Positions 34,310 to 45,662 of a stretch of 64,000 nucleotides of DNA are shown piece after piece (positions within the stretch are counted from its first letter, which is position 1; each line of letters starts with the position of its first letter). Origin of the DNA: Achatina immaculata (taxonomy: Eukaryota > Mollusca > Gastropoda > Stylommatophora > Achatinidae). The position numbers were made by a program, and so were the translations under genes. A model generated the notes under the pieces. That model saw only the letters and a list, made by a program, of their open reading frames with translations. It ran no database searches and had not been told where the DNA came from. Location of the stretch: NCBI GenBank assembly GCA_009760885.1, contig CM019702.1, positions 50,895,738 to 50,959,737 of the forward strand, read 5' to 3'.

Positions 34310-34590
34310 TAGAGACAAATCATACCATAGAAGAAGGTGATTCTCTCTACAAGCGTTGCTATATATAGAGACAGCTCTTATTATAGAAGTTGATTCTCTC
34401 TACAAACGTTGTTATATGTAGAGACAGCTCATATTATAGAAGAAGTTGATTCTCTCTACAAGCGTTGTTATATGTAGAGAAAGCTCATATTATAGAAGAA
34501 GTTGATTCTCCCTACAAGCGTTGTTATATGTAGAGAAAGCTCATATTATAGAAGTTGATTCTCACTATAGGTGTAGCTATATGTGGACAT
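34310..34590. repeat. Minisatellite of about 58 bp, five units
   Basis: Units share TATATGTAGAGACAGCTCAT and AGAAGTTGATTCTCTCTACA. A related single unit recurs at 35815-35890, beside the return of the next array. Confidence 0.87.
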
Positions 34591-34629
34591 TAACTGGGTA
34601 AGTCGGAGGCTAGGGAAAGCAGCATAGTA

Positions 34630-35800
34630 TCTGTTTCTAGCACTAATGTGGAACAAAATCTCTTTCTAGCACCATTGTGGAACAAAATCTCTTTCTAGCA
34701 CCATTGTGGAACAAAATCTCTTTCTAGCACCATTGTGGAACAAAATCTCTTTCTAGAAGCATTGTGGAACAACATCTCTTTCTAGCAGCATTGTGAAACA
34801 TAATCTCTTTCTAGCACCATTGTGGAACAAAATCTCTTTCTAGCAGCATTGTGGAACAAAATCTCTTTCTAACAACAGTGTAGAACAAAATCTCTTTCTA
34901 ACAACAGTGTAGAACAAAATCTCTTTCTAGCAAAAGTGTGGAATACAATATCTTTCTATCAAAAGTGTGGAACAAAATCTATTTCTATCAAAAGTGTGGA
35001 ACAAAATATCTTTCTATCAAAAGTGTGGAACAAAATATCTTTCTATCAAAAGTGTGGAACAAAATCTCTTTCTAGCAAAAGTGTGGAACAAAATCTTTTT
35101 CTAGCAAAAGTGTGGAGCAAAATCTTATTCTAGCAAGAGTGTGTAAAAAATATTTTTCTAACAGTGTGAAACAAAATCTCTTTCTAGCAGCAGTGTGGAA
35201 CAAAATTTTTCTCTAGCAGCAGTGTAGAACAAAATCTCTTTCAAGCAACAGTGTGGGACAAAATCTCTTTCTAACAAAGCAATGTGGAACAAAATCTCTT
35301 TCAAGCAGCAGTGTGGGACAAAATCTCTTTCTAGCAGCAGTGTGGAACAAAATCTCTTTCTAGCAGCAACGTGGAACAAAATCTCTTTTTAGCAGCAGTG
35401 TGGGACAAAATCTCTTTCTAGCAGCAATGTGGGACAAAATCTCTTTCTAGCAGCAGTGTGGAACAAAATCTCTTTCTAGCAGCAATGTGGAACAAAATCT
35501 CTTTCTAGCAGCAGTGTGGAACAAAATCTCTTTCTAGCAGCAGTGTGGAACAAAATCTCTTACTAGTAACAGTGTGGAACAAAATTTCTTTCTACCAAAC
35601 AATGTGGAACAAAATCTGTTTCTAGCAGCACATTGGAACAAAATCTCTTTCTAGCAACATTCTGATAGAAAATATTTTTCTAACAACACTGTCGAACAAA
35701 GTATCTTTCTAGAACAGTATGGAACAAAATTCTTTTCTAGCAACATTGTGATACAAAATCTCTTAGTGCAACACTGTGGAAGAAAATCTATTATTCGCCC
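34630..35800. repeat. 29-bp minisatellite, about 40 units
   Basis: GTGGAACAAAATCTCTTTCT with AGCAGCAGT or AGCACCATT repeats. Subfamilies are blocked along the array (ATCAAAAGT at 34940-35060). Confidence 0.94.
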
Positions 35801-36075
35801 TACATGTATAGCTTTAAGTAGACACAGCTCATATTATAGAAGAAGGTGATTCTCACTATAAGTGTAGCTATATGTAGACATTAACTGGGTAAGTTGGAGG
35901 CTAGGGAAAGCAGTATTGTATCTGTTTCTAGCACCATTGTGGAACAAAATCTCTTTCTAGCACCAGTGTGGGACAAAATTTCTTTCTAACAACAGTGTGG
36001 GACAAGATCTTATTCTAGCAAACAATGTGGAACAAATATCTTTCTTGCAATATTGTGGAACAAAATCTCTGTCCA
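35800..36075. repeat. Partial repeat of the 34.3-35 kb block
   Basis: The order 58-bp unit, then spacer TAACTGGGTAAGTYGGAGGC, then 29-bp array seen at 34540-34700 recurs here. A block duplication therefore spanned the two arrays. Confidence 0.82.
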
Positions 36076-36620
36076 ACAAAACTGATAACATCCAGCAGAC
36101 CACATGAGACTGATAACATCCAGCAGAACACATGAGACTGATAACATCTAGCAGAACACATGAGACTGATAACATCTAGCAGAACACATGAGACTGATAA
36201 CATCTAGCAGAACACATGAGACTGATAACATCCAGCAGACCACATGAGACTGATAACATCCAGCAGAACACATGAGACTGATAACATCTAGCAGAACACA
36301 TGAGACTGATAACATCTAGCAGAACACATGAGACTGATAACATCTAGCAGAACACATGAGACTGATAACATCTAGCAGAACACAGACTGATAACATCTAG
36401 CAGAACACATGAGACTGATAACATTCAGCATAACACATGAGACTGATAATATCCAGCAGAACATATGAGACTGATAACATCCAGCAGAACAAATGAGACT
36501 GATAATATCCAGCAGAACACATGAGACTGATAACATCCAACAGAACACATGAGACTGATAACATCTAGCAGAACACATGAGACTGATAACATCTAGCAGA
36601 ACACAGACTGATAACATCCA
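36075..36620. repeat. 28-bp minisatellite, about 19 units
   Basis: ACTGATAACATCTAGCAGAA followed by CACATGAG. Two units lack the CATGAG end. Confidence 0.94.
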
Positions 36621-36809
36621 GCACACAATTACCAGTTCCTCGTAAAAGAAATTGAAGACAAAAGTTCTGAGTAACATTCATATATATTTTCTCAGAGGAA
36701 GATTCAAGTCATGAGATGGTTCAATGCCATCTACAGGTAAGAAGAAGATATGTTTAAGGCCAAATCAAAGTGTTTAATTCCTTAGCCCTGTTGCGTCAGC
36801 AAGAGAGAC

Positions 36810-37440
36810 AGGAGAGAGATACTAGTGCCCATATTCATCTCCACCTGTCCGAACATTACACAGAGATACTAGTGTCCATATTCATCTCCACCTGTCCGAA
36901 CATTATACAGAGATACTAGTGTCCATATTCATCTCCACCTGTCCGAACATTACACAGAGATATATGTGGTCAGCATCAGGTATGGGCTGCTTTCCTTCCA
37001 CAGCCCCAGAACAAGTCGGGTTACTGGCTTCTATAGCCCCAGAACAAGTCGGGTTACTGGCTTCTATAGCCCCAGAACAAGTCGGGTTACTGGCTTCTAC
37101 GGCTGAGACAGAAGGGGCGTTACTCGCTAGATTTCAAACATCAATCTTCGCCATGTCAGACAAGTGCTTTCATACAGTATCCTTTTATTTCAAAATTTTT
37201 TTATACCTGAGTCACTTTTCGTGCATCATATTCCAATTCTTAGTCTGACAAACAGTTACGTAGATAATACAGCCTCATATCAGGTTCTGAGTCTTATAGT
37301 CTGACAAACAGTGACGTAAATTATGCAGTCTCGTGTCAGGTTCTGTGTCTTATAGTCTGACAAACATTGACGTAGATTATACAGTCTCATGTCAGGTTCT
37401 GGGGCTTATAGTCTGACACGTAGAGACGTAGATTATACAG
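36810..37440. repeat. Three short arrays (about 53, 36 and 64 bp)
   Basis: 36820-36965: ACTAGTGTCCATATTCATCT unit, three times. 36995-37105: CCCCAGAACAAGTCGGGTTA unit of 36 bp, three times, open as APEQVGLLAS. 37240-37440: GTCTGACAAACAGTGACGTA unit of about 64 bp, 3.3 times. Confidence 0.85.
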
Positions 37441-37870
37441 TCTCATGTCAGATTTTCTGAGAAGAAGAAAAAATTGGAACACACTATGGGAAATAGAAGA
37501 CGTGAGGGAAGGAGAGACAGATGAAGACAAAGAGAGAAGATACTGGATGGGATTTCAGTGTGGGTAGGAAGAAAGTCACCGACGGGTCAGATAAATCAAG
37601 TCTAAAAGCAAGAAATTGTGGAGAGAAATGATGGTCTAAAAGCAAGAAGTTGTGGAGAGAAATGATGGTCTAAAAGCAAGAAATTGTGGAGAGAAATGAT
37701 GGTCTAAAAGCAAGAAGTTGTGGAGAGAAATGATCGTCTAAAAGCAAGAAATTGTGGAGAGAAATGATGGTCTAAAAGCAAGAAATTGTGGAGAGAAATG
37801 ATCGTCTAAAAGCAAGAAATTGTGGAGAGAAATGATCGCCTAAGCCACGCGACACGGCACTTGATGATTG
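37440..37870 (+). mobile_element. RTE-like C-terminal domain, interrupted by its own array
   Basis: The fragment starts ATTTTCTGAGAAGAAGAAAA and carries the ILDGISVWVGRKSPT segment of the RTE C-terminal domain. At the codons for the (K)xRELWREM motif it expands into a tandem array. After the array it resumes as ATCGCCTAAGCCACGCGACA, then CGGCACTTGATGATTGATTG. It is frameshifted. Confidence 0.78.
37590..37835 (+). repeat. 34-bp array made from retrotransposon codons
   Basis: GAAATTGTGGAGAGAAATGA with TGGTCTAAAAGCAA repeats about seven times. The unit equals the coding segment for the xRELWRxM motif of the surrounding element. Its length of 34 bp destroys the frame. Confidence 0.87.
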
Positions 37871-37911
37871 ATTGATGTCAGATTACAGTTCAATATACAA
37901 GGTTCTACTCA

Positions 37912-38120
37912 ACCCCCCCCCCCCCTCACCAAACCCCTCGAAAAAACGAGAGAAAGAAAGAGTTTGTTTAATTAGCATTACAGTAATGTTAACATTAGTG
38001 GAAATGTTAGCACTAGTCAAATGTTAACATTAGTGGTAATATTAGCACTAGTAGAAATGTTAGCATTAGTGGAAATATTAACATTATTAGAAATGTTAAA
38101 ATTAGTGAAAATATTATCAT
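37912..38120. repeat. Poly-C and about 21-bp array
   Basis: A run of about 14 C at 37912-37925. From 37985 to 38120, ATTAGTGGAAATGTTAGCA-type units repeat about six times. Confidence 0.8.
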
Positions 38121-38269
38121 CACTCAAAGTGTTAATATTATGTCCATGTTTGTTCTTTTTTCATACAAAAAAGTGTCCCACTTGTGGGCAGTGCCGTTTG
38201 TTGTAACGAAACAAGTAGGAGTTACTTTCTTGATGGAACTTGAAAAGAACTACAAAATGACCTGATGTT

Positions 38270-38665
38270 CTTATTTTTGAAATTGTTGCAAAGTGACTGG
38301 GTATTCTTACTCTTAAGACAGTGACACATTGAATAGATGTTCTTACTTTTAAAGCAATGACAAAGTGAACAGATGGTCGGTCTTACTGTTAAAACAATGA
38401 CACAGTGAATTGATGGTTTCACTGTTAAAACAATGACAGTGAATAGATGTTCTTACTGTTAAAACAATGACACAGTGAATACATGTTCTTACTGTTACAA
38501 CAATGACAAAGTGAATGGATGGTTTCACTGTTAAAACAATGACACAGTGAATAGATGTTCTTACTGTTAAAACAATGACACAGTGAATAGATGGTCTTAC
38601 TGTTAAAACAGTGACAAAGTGAATAGATGGTTTACTGTTAAAACAATGACAAAGTGACTTCATGT
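38270..38665. repeat. About 39-bp minisatellite
   Basis: TTACTGTTAAAACAATGACA with CAGTGAATAGATGGTC repeats about ten times. Minus frames are array translation. Confidence 0.9.
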
Positions 38666-39159
38666 TCTTACTTTCGTCAAGTTCTAGCGCTGTTGTATTA
38701 GAAATCTTCGAGAAACACTCCTATTAAAACTTGTAAAAAGAAGTAATTACTTCTGACATTGGCCTAAGAAGTGTTATTCTTCAATAACATCCTACGTTCC
38801 TACGGAATTAATGTGTGTTATTACTTCCATTCCGAGTACAGAAATAAAATAATTTAATAACCAAATGTCAACAGAATGTCTCCGAGTTTGATCAGAAGTT
38901 TAAGATTAATACCTGATTTAAAGTGAGCATGTTTCTGTGTACTATAAACTGTTTAATAATAGAGAATCAGGAATGTCAGGTTAAACTGCCAATTTTCAGG
39001 TCATTTTTCTCTCTTTCTTTAAATCAGTCTCTGCCTTTCTTCAGTTTATTATGAGTTAGCACACGGGGATTCATTTTTGTATGTGACACTTTTCTTCTGC
39101 AGTAACATATAAAACATTACATTCACTGTAACGTTCTCTAAGTTCACAAATATTTGGGC
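38666..39159. other. Unique sequence; no gene seen
   Basis: AT-rich spacer. No exon-like frame or transposon motif. Confidence 0.5.
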
Positions 39160-40030
39160 TGTCAAGAAGTCTGAACGTATCGCTATAGAACGTTTAGTTT
39201 ACAAGTGTGGAACTAACAATGCATAAAAAGTATCGCTATAGAAACCTTTAGTTTATAATTGTGGAACTAAGAGTGTAGAAAATCTATCGCTATAGAACGT
39301 TTAGTTTACAAGTGTGGAACTAACAATGTATAAAAAGTATCGCTATAGAAACGTTTAGTTTATAATTGTGGAACTAAGAATGTAGAAAATCTATCGCTAT
39401 AGAACGTTTAGTTTACAAGTGTGGAACTAACAATGTATAAAAAGTATCGCTATAGAAACGTTTAGTTTATAATTGTGGAACTAAGAATGTAGAAAATCTA
39501 TCGCTATAGAACGTTAGTTTACAAGTGTGGAACTAACAATGTATAAAAAGTATCGCTATAGAAACGTTTAGTTTATAATTGTGGAACTAAGAATGTAGAA
39601 AATCTATCGCTATAGAACGTTTAGTTTACAAGTGTGGAACTAACAATGTATAAAAAGTATCGCTATAGAACGTTTAGTTTTAATTGTGGAACTAAGAATG
39701 TAGAAAATCTATCGCTATAGAACGTTTAGTTTACAAGTGTGGAACTAACAATGTATAAAAAGTATCGCTATAGAAACGTTTAGTTTATAATTGTGGAACT
39801 AAGAATGTAGAAAATCTATCGCTATAGAACGTTTAGTTTACAAGTGTGGAACTAACAATGTATAAAAAGTATCGCTATAGAAACGTTTAGTTTATAATTG
39901 TGGAACTAAGAATGTAGAAAATCTATCGCTATAGAACGTTTAGTTTACAAGTGTGGAACTAACAATGTATAAAAAGTATCGCTATAGAAACGTTTAGTTT
40001 ATAATTGTGGAACTAAGAATGTAGAAAAAC
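39160..40030. repeat. Dimeric satellite, about 117-bp unit, 7.5 copies
   Basis: Two related half-units of about 58 bp alternate strictly. One has TTTACAAGTGTGGAACTAAC then AATGTATAAAAAG. The other has TTTATAATTGTGGAACTAAG then AATGTAGAAAATC. Both start with TATCGCTATAGAA. Copies of the dimer are almost identical to each other. Confidence 0.94.
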
Positions 40031-40219
40031 AAGGCAGGGAAATTATTTTCTAAATGTTATCTCGTTCTTTCAGTAGCTAAATATATATTCGTGACAGAAC
40101 ACATTTCTGTAGCAAACATTGTCTTTCATTCTTCCTTTCCATACAAATATCAAATAATAATAACAACAACAACAAAACGTACATGACAAAATATGTAAAT
40201 GTACCAGATTCTGTAATAT

Positions 40220-40450
40220 GTCATGATCCATATTTATGTGTTTTATGAAACATTATGTGTCATACATGATAGAGTTGGTGATCACGTATCTCCAGCTTTC
40301 ACGGTCCTTGGTGTTTCTCATCAATTCAGAGGCTTGCCATTTTCCATGCCACTTAGTCAGTCCACTGAGATGCTCTTCTCTTGCTCTTCCTCTCGTCATT
40401 TCCCCCTGGAGTTTCCAGTCATTACGTTTTCCAAGTTCTGTCCTCTCATC
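40220..40450 (-). mobile_element. RTE-like element, C-terminal end
   Basis: The minus strand encodes GHVMR-like RKLGRVMRGQNLENVMTGN, then WHGKWQ..ELMRNTKD and RESWRYVITN, the end of an RTE-like polyprotein. It is frameshifted. It is one shoulder of the 2-kb array; the other shoulder is at 42481-43200. Confidence 0.75.
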
Positions 40451-42480
40451 ACACGTCCAAGTTTTCTAACTTCTGTCTTCTCATAACATGTCCTAGTTTT
40501 CTAACTTCTGTCTTCTCATGACATGTCCAAGTTTTTTAATTTCTGTCTTCTCATGACACGTCCAAGTTTTCTAACTTCTGTCTTCTCTTAACACGTCCAA
40601 GTTTTCTAACTTCTGTCTTCTCATAACATGTCCAAGTTTTCTAACTTCTGTCTTCTCATGACATGTCCAAGTTTTTTAACTTCTGTCTTCTCATGACACG
40701 TCCACGTTTTCTAACTTCTGTCTTCTCATGACATGTCCAGGTTCTCTAACTTCTGTCTTCTCATAACATGTCCAAGTTCTCTAACTTCTGTCTTCTCATA
40801 ACATGTCAAATTTCTCTACCTCCTGTCTTCTCATAACATCTCCAAGTTTTCTAACTTCTGTCTTCTCAAGACACGTCCAGGTTCTCCAACTTCTGTCTTC
40901 TCATAACACGTCCAAGTTTTCTAACTTCTGTCTTCTCATCACATGTCCAAGTTCTCAAACCTCTGTCTTCTCATGTCAAGTCCAAGATATCTAAGTTCTG
41001 TGTTCTCATAACATGTCCAAGTTCTATAACTTCTGTCTTCTCATGACATGTCCAAGTTCTCCAGCTTCTGTTTTCTCAACAAATGTCCAGGTTCTCCAGC
41101 TTCTGTCTTCTCATAACATGTCCAAGTTATCCAACATCTGTCTTTCTATGGCATATTTAAGATCTTAAACTTCTGTCTTCTCATCACATGTCCAGGTTAT
41201 CCAACATCTGTCTTCTCATCACATGTCCAGGTTATCCAACATCTGTCTTCTCATCACATGTCCAGGTTATCCAACATCTGTCTTCTCATCACATGTCCAG
41301 GTTTTCTAACTTCTGTCTTCTCATGACATGTCCAAGTTTTTTAACTTCTGTCTTCTCATGACACGTCCACGTTTTCTAACTTCTGTCTTCTCATGACATG
41401 TCCAGGTTCTCTAACTTCTGTCTTCTCATAACATGTCCAAGTTCTCTAACTTCTGTCTTCTCATAACATGTCAAATTTCTCTACCTCCTGTCTTCTCATA
41501 ACATCTCCAAGTTTTCTAACTTCTGTCTCTCATAACATGTCCAGGTTCTCCAACTTCTGTCTTCTCATAACACGTCCAAGTTTTCTAACTTCTGTCTTCT
41601 CATCACATGTCCAAGTTCTCAAACCTCTGTCTTCTCATGTCAAGTCCAAGATATCTAAGTTCTGTGTTCTCATAACATGTCCAAGTTCTATAACTTCTGT
41701 CTTCTCATGACATGTCCAAGTTCTCCAGCTTCTGTTTTCTCAACAAATGTCCAGGTTCTCCAGCTTCTGTCTTCTCATAACATGTCCAAGTTATCCAACA
41801 TCTGTCTTTCTATGGCATATTTAAGATCTTAAACTTCTGTCTTCTCATCACATGTCCAGGTTATCCAACATCTGTCTTCTCATCACATGTCCAGGTTATC
41901 CAACATCTGTCTTCTCATCACATGTCCAGGTTATCCAACATCTGTCTTCTCATCACATGTCCAGGTTATTCAACATCTGTCTTGTCATCACATGTCCAGG
42001 TTATCCAACATCTGTCTTCTCATCAAATGTCCAGGTTATCCAACTTCTGTCTTCTCATCACATGTCCAGGTTATCCAACATCTGTCTTCTCATCAAATGT
42101 CCAGGTTATCCAACTTCTGTCTTCTCATCACATGTCCAGGTTATCCAACATCTGTCTTCTCATCACATGTCCAGGTTATCCAACTTCTGCCTTCTCATAA
42201 CATGTCCAAGTTCTATAACTTCTGTCTTCTCATAACATGTCCAAGTTCTATAACTTCTGTCTTCTCATCACATGTCCAGGTTATCCAACATCTGTCTTCT
42301 CATCACATATCCAGGTTATCCAACATCTGTCTTCTCATAACATGTCCAAGTTCTATAACTTCTGTCTTCTCATCACATGTCCAGGTTATCCAACATCTGT
42401 CTTCTCATCACATATCTAGGTTATTCAACATCCTTCTTCTCATAACATGTCCAGGTTATCCAACATCTGTCTTCTCATGA
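40440..42480 (-). repeat. 35-bp array grown inside a retrotransposon coding region
   Basis: About 58 units with ACATGTCCAAGTTCTCTAAC and TTCTGTCTTCTCAT. On the minus strand a unit reads MRRQKLENLDM, the conserved HVMRRxxLEN motif of the RTE C-terminal domain found in both flanks. A block of about 620 bp (40670-41170) is repeated at 41330-41830, so there is higher-order duplication within the array. The 35-bp unit is not a multiple of three, so the element was inactivated. Confidence 0.88.
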
Positions 42481-43196
42481 CAAAGTTCTCCATCTTTTGC
42501 CTTCTCATGACGTTTCTTAGAGATTCCGACTGTTTCTTTCTTTTCATTTGAAATAGTCTTCGTTGGTGTGAAGTTCTTTGAGGACCTCTTCATTTATTTT
42601 TCTGTCTGTCCAGGCTATTTGTGTCATCTTTCTTCGAAACCACATCTCACTGTCAACTTTTTGATTGTGGAAGTTTCAAAACATACAGCTATATTGACTT
42701 TATATAAAGCTGTCTACCCTTCACAACCATAAACAAATGTTGGTTTTAAATAGCATTGTCATTCTCTTTTCCTCATTGTAAGAAAATAAGACGGGCCTGC
42801 GTGCCTAATACTTTACCCTTTTAAAATAATGATCCTTCATTCATTCATTCATTCATTCATTCATTCATTACTTTTAGGGACATCTGTTTATTTGTTAGTA
42901 TTTTCCTCATGTCATGAAAAGCTGCCATTGTATTACCTACTTGTGATTCGATTTTATTTATGCGTTTGACATCAGTTCTTATTTTTGTGTTCCAAGGTGA
43001 GTTGTGTCAGTGTCTTCTTGTCTGAAAGGATCTTGCACTTTGGTATATCTCTTGGTCTCTGCATTGTTTCTGTCATGTTGCTGTTTAGCTATTGGCCTCT
43101 TTTACTGTTTTCTCTAATAATCTTGTTCACAAGTTTCTGCAAATTGTTTTCACTTTATGATATTAGAACAGTGTCATACACATATCTCAGATTAGT

Positions 43197-43200
<4 letters not shown>
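42481..43200 (-). mobile_element. RTE-like element, RT and post-RT fragment
   Basis: Minus-strand segments include TNLRYVYDTVLIS near 43195-43155, the RT active-site region with Asp changed, and NKIIRENSKRGQ. ESQVGNTMAAFHDMRKILTN lies near 42950-42890, and WFRRKMTQIAWTDRKINEEV then LKELHTNEDYF near 42640-42555. It is followed by the HVMRRQKMEN motif at 42520-42490, where the array starts. An (ATTC)n-tailed insertion lies inside at 42783-42870. It is non-functional. Confidence 0.78.
42783..42870 (+). mobile_element. Truncated CR1/L2-like 3' end with (ATTC)n
   Basis: AGACGGGCCTGCGTGCCTAA then a Pol-like TTTAAAATAATG and (ATTC)n, matching the 3' terminus at 24310-24390. The duplicate lies at 44365-44457. 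Confidence 0.85.

Positions 43201-43252
<52 letters not shown>
43198..43252. repeat. (TC)n microsatellite
   Basis: Pure TC run. The duplicate at 44786-44810 is about 30 bp shorter. Confidence 0.95.
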
Positions 43253-43254
<2 letters not shown>

Positions 43255-43256
<2 letters not shown>

Positions 43257-43440
43257 TTAAGTGCCAAAAGCACACGAGGCTTCCACAGAGGTGTTCAGCA
43301 AAAGCCTGTTCTTTGCCTCTTTTCCCGCTCTTGCCCAAGTGAGCTCTCTTTTGCTCAACATCCTCTCTGTTTACCTTGTGGTGTCCATCCTAGTGCTATT
43401 TTTGGTAGTGAGTTGTCACTCATTCGGAGCACATGTCCAA
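43255..43440 (-). mobile_element. Second retroelement family, C-terminal end
   Basis: The minus strand carries decayed KRELTWARAGKEAKNR and SVEASCAFGT before a stop, and CAPNEWQLTTKNSTRMDTTR upstream. This resembles the LTWxxA...DRxxWRxxVEAxCA end of non-LTR polyproteins. It is duplicated at 44813-45000. Confidence 0.6.
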
Positions 43441-43873
43441 ACCATCATCAGCGTCTTTCCTGAATAATTGCTGTCAGTGGCTTCATCTGCATCTCTGCCA
43501 ACAACAACAAGAAGAAGAAGATGTCTTCTCTTTCGGTGTTTTGATACTATGACCTCGTATTTTAGCTCCATTCACATTTTAATGCCTGTAGAGATTAGCC
43601 TGCCTTTCCCCCAGGGGCGTCGACGTGTGGCAGAGCTGACCGGCCCCTGGGCACAGAAGTCAGCCGTGAACATCAGAGTAAACAACAGCAGACAGTAGCC
43701 TGAATTTTAAAGGGATAACTCTGTGTAAAATAACCCCCACCACACACGTGCTAAAATTATCTAGCAAGCCCATGCGGGCATAAAAAAAAAATACTTCTAT
43801 TACCACCAAAGAATATTTTCTGTATGCAACAGATCTAACAAAAGCTAGAAGCAGGTTATGAACGTGTGTTGGA

Positions 43874-44102
43874 ATGAGAACTCTCAAGTTTGTCAACTCA
43901 TCGGAGACAGTATTCTGGAGCGCAGGTTCGGTGAAAGAACCGAACACCTTGCTAAGCGATTACGCAGTATCGATATTTCAGTACGTAATTTTGACTAGTG
44001 TGTGTGAAGTAATCGATTTGTTCGGTGTCGGAAGTAACATCATCAACATCATGTGCTTTATTCGCCAAGGTTTCAAAGACCCGATCAACGTCAGTCTCTT
44101 TG
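43874..44102 (+). CDS. Receptor gene B, exon 1, first copy
   Basis: 229 nt (76 codons plus one base, phase 1). It starts at an ATG preceded by an in-frame TGA at 43859. The N-terminus is about 30 residues with an NSS sequon at residue 8. TM1 is about 32-62 with DLFGVGSNIINIMCFIR, and it ends in the signature QGFKDPINVSLFG. The donor is CTTTG/GTAAAG. It is identical in sequence to the second copy. A spliced transcript could use either as first exon. Only about 57 bp of donor-derived repeat follows before the duplication junction. Confidence 0.8.
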
Positions 44103-44158
44103 GTAAAGTTCAGATATGTATGCTATGTTCTTTGGTAAAGTCCAGTTATGTATGCTAT

Positions 44159-44785
44159 GTTCTTTGAGGACCTCTTCATTTATTTTTCTGTCTGTCCAGG
44201 CTATTTGTGTCATCTTTCTTCGAAACCACATCTCACTGTCAACTTTTTGATTGTGGAAGTTTCAAAACATACAGCTATATTGACTTTATATAAAGCTGTC
44301 ATACCCTTCACAAACATAAACAAATGTTGGTTTTAAATAGCATTGTCATTCTCTTTTCCTCATTGTAAGAAAATAAGACGGGCCTGCGTGCCTAATACTT
44401 TACCCTTTTAAAATAATGATCCTTCATTCATTCATTCATTCATTCATTCATTCATTACTTTTAGGGACATCTATTTATTTGTTAGTATTTTCCTCATGTC
44501 ATGAAAAGCTGCCATTGTATTACTTACTCGTGATTCGATTTTATTTATGCGTTTGACATCAGTTCTTATTTTTGTGTTCAAAGGTGAGTTGTGTCAGTGT
44601 CTTCTTGTCTGAAAGGATCTTGCACTTTGGTATATCTCTTGGTCTCTGCATTGTTTCTGTCATGTTGCTGTTTAGCTATTGGCCTCTTTTACTGTTTTCT
44701 CTAATAATCTTGTTCACAAGTTTCTTCAAATTGTTTTCACTTTATGATATTAGAACAGTGTCATACACATATCTCAGATTAGTGA
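44159..44785 (-). mobile_element. RTE-like RT and post-RT fragment, duplicate
   Basis: Second copy of 42573-43200 with the same decay and the same embedded (ATTC)n end at 44365-44457. It lacks the HVMRRQ array shoulder because the duplication started inside the element. Confidence 0.8.
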
Positions 44786-44812
44786 TTCTCTCTCTCTCTC
44801 TCTCTCTCAACC

Positions 44813-45000
44813 TTAAGTGCCAAAAGCACACGGGGCTTCCACAGAGGTGTTCAGCAAAAGCCTGTTCTTTGCCTCTTTTCCCGCTCTTGCCCAAGTGAGC
44901 TCTCTTTTGCTCAACATCCTCTCTGTTTACCTTGTGGTGTCCATCCTAGTGGTATTTTTGGTAGTGAGTTGTCAGTCATTCGGAGCACATGTCCCAACCA
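44813..45000 (-). mobile_element. Second retroelement family, C-terminal end, duplicate
   Basis: Copy of 43255-43440 with a few substitutions. Confidence 0.6.
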
Positions 45001-45433
45001 TCGCCAGCGTCTTTCCTCAATAATTGCTGTCAGTGGCTTCATCTGCATCTCTGCCAACAACAACAACAACAACAACAACAAGATGTCTTCTCTTTCGGTG
45101 TTAGGTTACTATGACCTCGTATTTTAGCTCCATTCACATTTAACGCCTGTAGAGTTTAGCCTGCCTTTCCCCCAGGGGCGTCGACGTGTGGCTGACCTGA
45201 CCGGCCCCTGGGCACAGAAGTCAGCCTTGAACATCAGAGTAAACAACAGCTGACAGTTGCCTGAATTTTAAAGGGATAACTCTGTGTAAAATAACCCCCA
45301 CCACACACGTGCTAAAATTATCTAGCAAGCCCATGCGCGCATAAAAAAAAATACTTCTATTACCACCAAAGAATATTTTCTGTATGCAACAGATCTAACA
45401 CAAGCTAGAAGCAGGTTATGAACGTGTGTTGGA

Positions 45434-45662
45434 ATGAGAACTCTCAAGTTTGTCAACTCATCGGAGACAGTATTCTGGAGCGCAGGTTCGGTGAAAGAAC
45501 CGAACACCTTGCTAAGCGATTACGCAGTATCGATATTTCAGTACGTAATTTTGACTAGTGTGTGTGAAGTAATCGATTTGTTCGGTGTCGGAAGTAACAT
45601 CATCAACATCATGTGCTTTATTCGCCAAGGTTTCAAAGACCCGATCAACGTCAGTCTCTTTG
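45434..45662 (+). CDS. Receptor gene B, exon 1, second copy
   Basis: Base-for-base identical to 43874-44102. It is followed by donor GTAAAG at 45663 and by about 600 bp of repeats built on that donor. It is the exon 1 nearest to exon 2, which lies about 14.3 kb downstream. Confidence 0.82.

Noticed and set aside
42985..43260. Hydrophobic plus-strand frame that looks like a membrane protein (also 44572-44898)
   Set aside because: It is the complement of retrotransposon coding sequence on the minus strand followed by (TC)n.
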